A stretch of DNA of 64,000 nt from Propionibacterium sp. (GTDB lineage: Bacteria; Actinomycetota; Actinomycetes; Propionibacteriales; Propionibacteriaceae). Below, one piece after another: positions 58,401 through 64,000 of this stretch. A program made the translations under genes and the position numbers. Location: assembly GCA_012517965.1 (NCBI GenBank), contig JAAYTZ010000005.1, forward strand, positions 1 to 64,000. The letters are read 5' to 3'. Position 1 is the first letter of the stretch; each line of letters opens with the position of its first letter. Below the pieces are notes generated by a model. That model did not search any database and was not told where the DNA came from. It worked only from the letters and a program-made list of their open reading frames with translations.

Positions 58401-61400
58401 ACGCCGACGGCGACGAACTCGCCCTGGTCGGCGACTCGGTGGCCCCCACGGACGATCGGACGACCGTGCCGGCGGCGGCGTCCGGGGGCCTGCTGGAGTT
58501 GCGGACTCCGGACGCCGAGGGCGTCCTGCGCTACTACTACGGCGTGACGGACGGCCGGGGCGGGGCCGGGCGCGGCGTCGTCTCGGTGAAGGTCAGCAAG
58601 GACGCCGTGCTGAAGCCGCCGATCGCGACGGACGACCTGGTGACGGCGGCCATGGTCAAGGACCAGCGGTCGGTCGAGGTCGACGTGCTGGCGAACGACT
58701 CCGACCCGGACGGCTCGGTGCGCGATCTGGTGGTCGCCACCGACGACCCCGGCGCATCGGCGACCGGCGGCAAGGTCACCGTCACGGTCACCGACCAGCG
58801 GCAGGTGGTGCTCTACCGCGTCACCGATCCGGACGGCAACGTCGGCCGGGCGGCGATCATCGTGCCGCCGGCCGACTCGGCGGCCCCGTATCTGGACGCC
58901 GCCAAGCTGCCGCTGCGGGTGAAGGCCGGGGAGTTGCTGACGGTGCCGCTGGGGGATGTCGTCATCGTCCGGCCGGGGCACGCGCCGCTGCTGACGTTCG
59001 CCGAGAAGGCGCGGGCCGGTGCGGGCGCGGACGAGACCCCGCCGGTGAAGGACGCCACGACGCTGCAGTTCCGGTCGACGCCCGAGTTCGCGGGGCTCTC
59101 GTCTGTCACGTTCGAGGTGACCGACGGCGTCCGGGCCGACGACCCCAGCGGTCGCGCGGCGACGCTGACGCTGCCGATCGAGGTCGAGGCCGCCCCGGCG
59201 GTGAAGCACCCGCCGGTGTTCACCCCGTCCGAGGTCACCGTCGAGGCGGGCGAGGCGACGACGGTCGACCTGCGCCAGTTGACCACCGACGTCGACCCCG
59301 GCGACGGCGACCGGCTGAGGTTCGAGGTCGGCGCGGCCACCTCGGGGTTCAACGCGACGCTGACGGGCACCAAGCTCGCGGTGAACGCCCCGGTCGACGC
59401 CCAGCCGGGCCTCACGGGCACCGTGCCGGTCACGGTCACCGACGGCTCCACCGAGCCGGTCGCGGGCACGCTGGCGCTGAAGGTGACGGCGTCCACGCGG
59501 CCGCTGCTGTCGGTCTCGACCGCGGTCGTCAACGACGCGAAGGCGGGGTCGCCGACCACGATCGACCTGGCCGACCACCTCACCAACCCGATGCCCGACA
59601 AGGGTCCCGTCACCCTCGTCGGGCAGCCGACCGCCAACCCCGCCGGGGCGCAGATCAGCGTGGACGGCCTGCGGGTGACCGTCACCCCGCCGGCCGGCTA
59701 CCACGGGCAACTGGTCGTCTCCTACACCGCGCAGGACGCCACCAAGTCGGCGTCGCGGCAGGTACGCGGCACCATCCAACTGACGGTGCTCGACAAGCCG
59801 GACGCCCCCACCGGCGTGGGCGCCGAGACGCACCTGTCCCGGACCGTCACCGTCAGTTGGACGGCCGGGGCCAACAACGGCGCCCCGATCACGAACTTCA
59901 CGGTGAAGTGGACGGGCAGCACGGGCGGGTCGGGCGCCAAGCAGTGCGGCGCGGTGACGACCTGCCTGATCGACTCGCTGACCAACGACGTCAGCTACAC
60001 CTTCAAGGTCAGTGCCACCAACGCGGTGGGGGAGGGCCCCGACTCGACGCCCAGCGCGCCGGCGCGGCCCGACGTCAAGCCCGACCCGCCGGGGACGCCG
60101 GTCGGCACCTTCGGCGACAAGCAGATCGACGTCACCTGGGCCGCGGCGGCGAGCGACGGGTCGCCGGTGACGCGGTACACCGTCCAGGTCACCCCGGGTG
60201 GCACGACGAAGGAGGCCACCGGCACGTCGCTGACGTGGCCCGGGCTGACCAACGGCACTGCCTACACCTTCAAGGTGCGCGCGCACAGCGCGGCACCGGA
60301 CCCGTCCGACTGGTCCGGCGACTCGGTGCCCGTGGTGCCCGCGGGGGCGCCGCTGCAGCCCGCCGCCCCCTCGGTGGTCAAGGATCCGGTGAGCGCCCTG
60401 GCGCCGTCGGCGACGGTCTCGTGGACCGCCCCGAACGGCAACGGCGACTCGAACCTCACCTACGAGGTGCGCAAGAAGGGGACGACGACGGTGCTCTACA
60501 CGGGGACCGGAACGTCGGCGCCCGTGGCCCTCGACGTGGCGACCACCGACCAGGCGTTCGAGGTGCGCGCCCAGAACAAGGCAGACTGGAGCGTGTGGTC
60601 ACCGCCCTCGAACGGCGTCCGCGGCTTCCAGACCCCCGGCGCGGTGACGAACCTGCAGGCCACGGCCACCGGCGTCAACAACCAGGTGACGATCAGCTTC
60701 GGCGCCGCGGACGGCAACGGGGCGACACCGGGCGAACTGACCTACCACTGGCGGGCCAACGGGGTGACGGGTACCTTCGCGGGCAGCGGCGGCGGCACCG
60801 TCACCCACGCCACCGCGTTCCCCAACGGCGTGAACGCGTCGGTGGCCGTCTACGCGACGAGCCAGGTGAACGGCGAGATCGCCCAGGGCACGTCGAGCAG
60901 CGTGACGGTCAACGCGTACGGCCCGCCGGTCAGCCCGTCGATGAGTTGCGGGGTGGGCGGCACGGCGATCAGTTGCTCGTGGAGCGGCGGCAACGCCAAC
61001 GGTCGTCCGACGGTGTTCAAGGTGACCGGCGACTGGTCGACGGCCGACGGCGGCCCGTCCGGCGGTCACGACTTCGGCGACGTGGGGTACTCGGCCACGC
61101 GCACGCTCTGCATCCAGGCCTTCCAGGACGGCGGGGCCACGGGCGCGAACAACTGCGATGCCAAGACCACGTTGCCGGCCCCGCCCCCACCACCCCCCGC
61201 GCCCAGCGTCACGGTGAGCAAGGGGGCGAACGCGCAGGGGCAGCCTGGTTGCGACTCCTCCTACTGTCGCTACGTCGTCGCCACCACAGCGAATTTCGGC
61301 GGCAACGTGAGGTGCAACGTCGACTTCTCCGGAGGAGTGGCCTGGACCCAGGGGCCCAACGAGACGAGGCAATCCCTCAACTACTACGGCTTCCCGGGCG

Positions 61401-61450
61401 GGACCGTCACCGTGACCTGCAACGGCGTTTCCGGCTCTCTCACCTGGTAA
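55444..61450 (+). pseudogene. Giant secreted Ig-like/FN3 repeat protein, broken by a frameshift
   Basis: From the ATG at 55444 (GGGGGG nearby) the frame encodes a signal-anchor (FAALLVGSLVMGVLAVLHPG), a beta-propeller-like region and then Ig/cadherin-like repeats with the word VLENDTDADGDLL. At 57210-57212 one extra C in a CCC run shifts the frame: the repeat expected as VVLKN-QDVVVRPLANDVDPNG is split. The next frame carries on with further LANDTDP-type repeats and FN3 domains to 61450. Repaired, the protein would be about 2000 residues. It is the actinobacterial protein that precedes moxR, DUF58 and transglutaminase genes. Phase variation, a real mutation or a sequencing error are all possible. 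Confidence 0.75.
57224..61450 (+). CDS. Downstream open frame of the Ig/FN3 repeat protein
   Basis: This 1408-codon frame is the C-terminal part after the shift. It carries several Ig-like repeats with (L/V)ANDxDPxGD motifs (PLANDVDPNGDQL, ALANDTDPAGG, VLANDSDPDGSV), a run of FN3 domains (for example VSWTAGANNGAPITNF and DVTWAAAASDGSPVTRY) and a proline stretch before a final cysteine-containing beta domain. It has no signal peptide, and the GTG at 57224 is only the first start codon after the shift. It would not be exported on its own. Confidence 0.55.
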   Translation: MRPLANDVDPNGDQLRLTMVDQGAAGQTIRPDYAAGTFRFSATTAGTYHLGYQVANDSTVQATGLVRVDVAEPAAGRPVPADDLAMLPLGGSVVVDALANDTDPAGGVLVLKSVSVPADAAVAVEIVDHGVLRLSAPAGLTAPVDVGYVVSNGTDEATGRVTVVPLPPATTVTAPAAANDRAIVRLGDIVTVAVLANDRSPSGLPLTIDPTVTIEGDPAAGDAFASRDVVRFRATKAGTVRVNYTVRDTAANFATAQIVLTVNPLEAPNTPPLPQPVVGRVLAGRTIVIGVPTDGIDPDGDSVGLVGLGSAPTKGTAVAAADGIEYTAPTGAAGTDTFTYEVADRFGARATSTVRVGIASPNTTNQAPVAVPDDVATRPGRELSLNPVKNDMDADGDELALVGDSVAPTDDRTTVPAAASGGLLELRTPDAEGVLRYYYGVTDGRGGAGRGVVSVKVSKDAVLKPPIATDDLVTAAMVKDQRSVEVDVLANDSDPDGSVRDLVVATDDPGASATGGKVTVTVTDQRQVVLYRVTDPDGNVGRAAIIVPPADSAAPYLDAAKLPLRVKAGELLTVPLGDVVIVRPGHAPLLTFAEKARAGAGADETPPVKDATTLQFRSTPEFAGLSSVTFEVTDGVRADDPSGRAATLTLPIEVEAAPAVKHPPVFTPSEVTVEAGEATTVDLRQLTTDVDPGDGDRLRFEVGAATSGFNATLTGTKLAVNAPVDAQPGLTGTVPVTVTDGSTEPVAGTLALKVTASTRPLLSVSTAVVNDAKAGSPTTIDLADHLTNPMPDKGPVTLVGQPTANPAGAQISVDGLRVTVTPPAGYHGQLVVSYTAQDATKSASRQVRGTIQLTVLDKPDAPTGVGAETHLSRTVTVSWTAGANNGAPITNFTVKWTGSTGGSGAKQCGAVTTCLIDSLTNDVSYTFKVSATNAVGEGPDSTPSAPARPDVKPDPPGTPVGTFGDKQIDVTWAAAASDGSPVTRYTVQVTPGGTTKEATGTSLTWPGLTNGTAYTFKVRAHSAAPDPSDWSGDSVPVVPAGAPLQPAAPSVVKDPVSALAPSATVSWTAPNGNGDSNLTYEVRKKGTTTVLYTGTGTSAPVALDVATTDQAFEVRAQNKADWSVWSPPSNGVRGFQTPGAVTNLQATATGVNNQVTISFGAADGNGATPGELTYHWRANGVTGTFAGSGGGTVTHATAFPNGVNASVAVYATSQVNGEIAQGTSSSVTVNAYGPPVSPSMSCGVGGTAISCSWSGGNANGRPTVFKVTGDWSTADGGPSGGHDFGDVGYSATRTLCIQAFQDGGATGANNCDAKTTLPAPPPPPPAPSVTVSKGANAQGQPGCDSSYCRYVVATTANFGGNVRCNVDFSGGVAWTQGPNETRQSLNYYGFPGGTVTVTCNGVSGSLTW

Positions 61451-61469
61451 GCGAAGCGAAAGGCAACCT

Positions 61470-62441
61470 ATGACCCTCACCCCCGAGAACGCGGCGTGGT
61501 TCGCGGACACGTTCGGCAAGCTGACCGCGAACGTCGGCCAGGCCCTGTTGGGCAAGTCGCCGGTGATCCGGCTGGCCCTCACCTGCATGCTGGCCGAGGG
61601 CCACCTGCTGCTCGAGGACGCCCCCGGCACCGGCAAGACGGCGCTCGCCCGGGCGATCGCCGCCACCGTGCAGGGCACCCACAGCCGCATCCAGTTCACG
61701 CCGGACCTGCTCCCCTCCGACATCACCGGCGTCACCATGAACGACCAGAACCGGTCGCAGTGGGAGTTCCACAAGGGCCCGATCTTCGCCCACATCGTGC
61801 TGGCCGACGAGATCAACCGGGCCTCGCCGAAGACCCAGTCGGCGCTGCTGGAGGTGATGGAGGAGTCCCACGTCACCGTCGACGGCACCCGCTACGACCA
61901 GGAGCGGCCCTTCATGGTCATCGCCACCCAGAACCCCATCGAGCAGGCCGGCACCTACCGGCTGCCCGAGGCCCAACTCGACCGATTCCTGATGAAGACG
62001 TCGGTCGGCTACCCCGACCGGGCGGCGTCCCTGCAGGTGCTGGCCGGGTCGGCCAACCCCGACCGAGCGAAGAACCTGCGGCCCATCATCGCGACCCGGG
62101 CCGTCGCCGAGATGGCCGACATGGTCAAGCAGAACCACGCCGACGAGGCGGTGCTCGACTACGTCCAGCGGCTCGCCGAGGCCACCCGCGAGGACGGCGA
62201 CACCACCCTCGGGGTCTCCACGCGCGGCGCGATCGCGATGGTCCGGGCCGCCCGGGTGTGGGCGGCCGCCCACGGCCGCAACTACGTGCTGGCCGACGAC
62301 ATCAAGGAACTCGCCGCCCCCGTGTGGACCCACCGCCTGGTGATGTCGCCCGAGGCCGAGTTCGCCGGCGGCACCGCCACGGGCGTGATCGCGCGGGCGC
62401 TCGACAACGTCGCGGCGCCGAAGGAGCGTGCCGCCTCGTGA
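61470..62441 (+). CDS. MoxR-family AAA+ ATPase
   Basis: The 323-residue ATPase has Walker A in EDAPGTGKTALARAIA, Walker B in IVLADEINRASPKTQSALLE, the MoxR insert QFTPDLLPSDITG and sensor segment FMVIATQNPIEQAGTYRLPE. MoxR proteins work as chaperones for partner proteins encoded beside them, here the DUF58 and transglutaminase-like proteins. GAAAGG precedes the ATG, 19 bases after the Ig-repeat gene. The stop overlaps the next GTG (GTGA). Confidence 0.93.
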   Translation: MTLTPENAAWFADTFGKLTANVGQALLGKSPVIRLALTCMLAEGHLLLEDAPGTGKTALARAIAATVQGTHSRIQFTPDLLPSDITGVTMNDQNRSQWEFHKGPIFAHIVLADEINRASPKTQSALLEVMEESHVTVDGTRYDQERPFMVIATQNPIEQAGTYRLPEAQLDRFLMKTSVGYPDRAASLQVLAGSANPDRAKNLRPIIATRAVAEMADMVKQNHADEAVLDYVQRLAEATREDGDTTLGVSTRGAIAMVRAARVWAAAHGRNYVLADDIKELAAPVWTHRLVMSPEAEFAGGTATGVIARALDNVAAPKERAAS

Positions 62442-63664
62442 ACCCCCGCCCGGCTCTCGTCCGGGTCCGGGAGGCGGTGTCCCCGGGCCTGGCCGCCGTC
62501 CGCCGCACCGCGGGCCCCTACGCGGCGATGATCTCGCCGCTGGGCTGGATCGTGCTGGGCGCGGCGGTCGTCCTGGGCGCCGCCGGCTGGCGGTGGGGCT
62601 GGGTCGAGTTCCGCACCCTGGCCGTCCTGCTCGCCCTGGTCGCCGTCGCGGCGGTCGCCTTCACCCTGGGTCGGTGGGAGTACGCCGCCGCCCTCTCGCT
62701 CGGCACCAAGCGGGTGCGCATCGGCGACGTCGCCCTGGGCGGCGTCGAGGTGCGCAACGACTCGGGCCGCGCGGCGGCGTCCACCGTCCTCGAACTGCCC
62801 GTCGGGCGCAACGTCGCCCCGTTCCGGGTGCCGCGGCTCGCGCCCGGCGACACCCACGAGCAGGTCTTCCAGGTGCCGGCGCGCCGGCGCGGCGTGATCA
62901 CGATCGGACCGGTGCGGGGCGTCCGGACCGACCCGCTCGGGCTCCTGCACCGGCAGCGCACCTGGACCGAGCCCGTCGAACTGTTCGTGCACCCCGACAC
63001 CGTCCTGCTCGACACCCGCGCGGTCGGCTTCCTCAAGGACGTCGAGGGCGTCGCCACGCAGAACCTGTCCTCCTCCGACGTGTCCTTCCACGCGCTGCGC
63101 GACTACGTGCCGGGCGACGACCGGCGCTCGATCCACTGGCGGACGACCGCCCGCGTCGGCCGGCTGATGGTGCGCCAGTTCGAGGAGACGATAGGCTCCC
63201 ACCTGCTGCTGGTGCTGTCGCTGAACCCCGCCGACTACGCCGACGAGGCCGACTTCGAGCTGGCCGTGTCGGCGCTGGGCTCGCTCGGGCAGGCGGCCCT
63301 CCGCGAGGAGCGGCGACTGAGTGTCCACACCTCGGACGGTCCGCTCGACTTCCCGAGCGGGCCGGGCCTGCTGGACGCCCTCTGCCGGCTCGAGCCGCGG
63401 CCGGGTTCGGCCTCGCTGCGGGACCTGGCCGCGCAGGCGACGGCCCGGGTGCCGGAGGCGTCCGTGGTGGTGCTCATCGTCGGCGGGGCGGTCGAGCCGG
63501 CGAGCCTGCGCGCCGCGCAGCTCGCGCTGCCGCCCGAGCCCACCGTCTTCGCCGTGCGGTGCGGGCGCGGCCTGACCGCCGCCCGCCGGAAGGCGGCCGG
63601 GCTGCTCGTGCTCGACGTGGCGAGCCTGACCGACCTGCAGCGCGGACTGAGGACCCTCGCATGA
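62438..63664 (+). CDS. DUF58 domain protein
   Basis: The 408-residue protein has two membrane helices near the N-terminus (residues about 30-75) and the DUF58 signature FHALRDYVPGDDRRSIHW followed by RTTARVGRLMVRQFEE. A von Willebrand-like region follows with SVVVLIVGGAVEPASL. DUF58 proteins accompany MoxR ATPases in envelope-related systems of unknown mechanism. The GTG at 62438 is fixed by the four-base overlap with moxR; the stop overlaps the next gene as well. Confidence 0.9.
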   Translation: MNPRPALVRVREAVSPGLAAVRRTAGPYAAMISPLGWIVLGAAVVLGAAGWRWGWVEFRTLAVLLALVAVAAVAFTLGRWEYAAALSLGTKRVRIGDVALGGVEVRNDSGRAAASTVLELPVGRNVAPFRVPRLAPGDTHEQVFQVPARRRGVITIGPVRGVRTDPLGLLHRQRTWTEPVELFVHPDTVLLDTRAVGFLKDVEGVATQNLSSSDVSFHALRDYVPGDDRRSIHWRTTARVGRLMVRQFEETIGSHLLLVLSLNPADYADEADFELAVSALGSLGQAALREERRLSVHTSDGPLDFPSGPGLLDALCRLEPRPGSASLRDLAAQATARVPEASVVVLIVGGAVEPASLRAAQLALPPEPTVFAVRCGRGLTAARRKAAGLLVLDVASLTDLQRGLRTLA

Positions 63665-64000
63665 CCACCGTCGCTCCCGACCCGCGCCGCTCCGCACCGT
63701 CGCAGCCCGAACTCGGGCTGACCGCGCACGGCGCCGCCACGACGCTGGCCGCCGTCGCGTTGCTGCTGCTGCCCGGCGTGCTGGCGTTCGGGCCCGTCTT
63801 CGGCGGGCCGGACGGCTACCTGGCCGCCGGCGGCGGCGTCCTGCTGGGGTTGGCGCTCGGCTTCCTGGCCCGGTGGCGGCGGTGGGCGCTGGCGTCCACG
63901 GTGGCCGCGGCGGTGGGCGCCTACCTGCTGTTCGGCGGCGCCCTCGCGCTGCGCCCGACGACGATCGCCGGGGTCGTCCCCACCCCGGACACGCTGCTGC
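63661..64000 (+). CDS. Transglutaminase-like (TgpA-type) membrane protein, N-terminal part
   Basis: The frame is open from the ATG at 63661 (overlapping the DUF58 stop) to the window end, giving 113 residues. It has three hydrophobic segments (TTLAAVALLLLPGVLAFG, GYLAAGGGVLLGLALGFLA, STVAAAVGAYLLFGGALAL) and ends in TTIAGVVPTPDTLL, a stretch typical of the N-terminal membrane domain of transglutaminase-like proteins found in this cluster. The transglutaminase domain itself lies outside the window, so the assignment rests on order and the membrane part. Confidence 0.75.
   Translation, partial: MTTVAPDPRRSAPSQPELGLTAHGAATTLAAVALLLLPGVLAFGPVFGGPDGYLAAGGGVLLGLALGFLARWRRWALASTVAAAVGAYLLFGGALALRPTTIAGVVPTPDTLL

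Overview
The window is very GC-rich, densely coded DNA from an actinobacterium, probably a facultative or strict anaerobe of the Propionibacteriaceae type. That placement is inference from gene order and gene content, not from a marker gene. Actinobacterial signs are the pcnA / DUF6049 / murJ-with-pseudokinase / trxB / trxA block, the Ig-repeat protein / MoxR / DUF58 / transglutaminase cluster, leaderless starts behind TANNNT boxes, and two sigma-R-type promoters (GGAAT-N18-GTT).

Layout. At 1-2 kb the 3' end of an ISL3-type insertion sequence cuts off an FMN-binding protein gene and leaves apbE intact; a frameshifted small membrane protein and a phosphoribosyltransferase follow. At 2.1-12.4 kb lie trxA, trxB, murJ, the DUF6049 gene, pcnA, an EamA transporter and an MscS channel. 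At 12.5-44.2 kb lies a large catabolic island: an NCS2 purine permease; diaminopropionate ammonia-lyase (ygeX); a minus-strand run of twelve genes (NifX-like protein, cysteine desulfidase, small HTH protein, selD, yedF, yqeB, cysteine desulfurase, DUF3343, yqeC, xdhC, xdhD, ModE-like regulator); a peroxiredoxin; hyuA, ssnA and ygfK; divergently nifJ (pyruvate:ferredoxin oxidoreductase) with a dihydroorotate-dehydrogenase-like gene; a MocA-like nucleotidyltransferase with an unknown partner; and ygeW, ygeY, carbamate kinase and a 7Fe ferredoxin. At 44.3-47 kb there are two ordinary genes set among a GC-rich intergenic repeat family that includes an 82-bp tandem repeat. At 47-53 kb is the fructose PTS regulon (ptsH, fruA, fruK, a DeoR regulator, divergent ptsI). 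At 53-64 kb are a secreted polysaccharide deacetylase, adenosine deaminase, a frameshifted giant Ig/FN3-repeat protein, MoxR, DUF58 and the start of a transglutaminase-like membrane protein.

How the genes work together. The island holds homologues of every core gene of the anaerobic purine/urate cluster known from E. coli and gut clostridia (ygeW, ygeX, ygeY, ygfK, ssnA, hyuA, xdhD). With it are the genes for the labile selenium cofactor of molybdenum hydroxylases (selD, yedF, yqeB, yqeC, DUF3343, cysteine desulfurase, xdhC, MocA-like); no selA, selB or selC gene was seen. A plausible flow is purine import, XdhD and SsnA/HyuA/YgfK chemistry on the ring, and release of 2,3-diaminopropionate. 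YgeX would then give pyruvate and ammonia, and nifJ with ferredoxin would give acetyl-CoA. YgeW with carbamate kinase could yield ATP. A 14-bp palindrome (ACTTTGGCCAAAGT and variants) occurs in three promoter regions of the island and may bind a common regulator.
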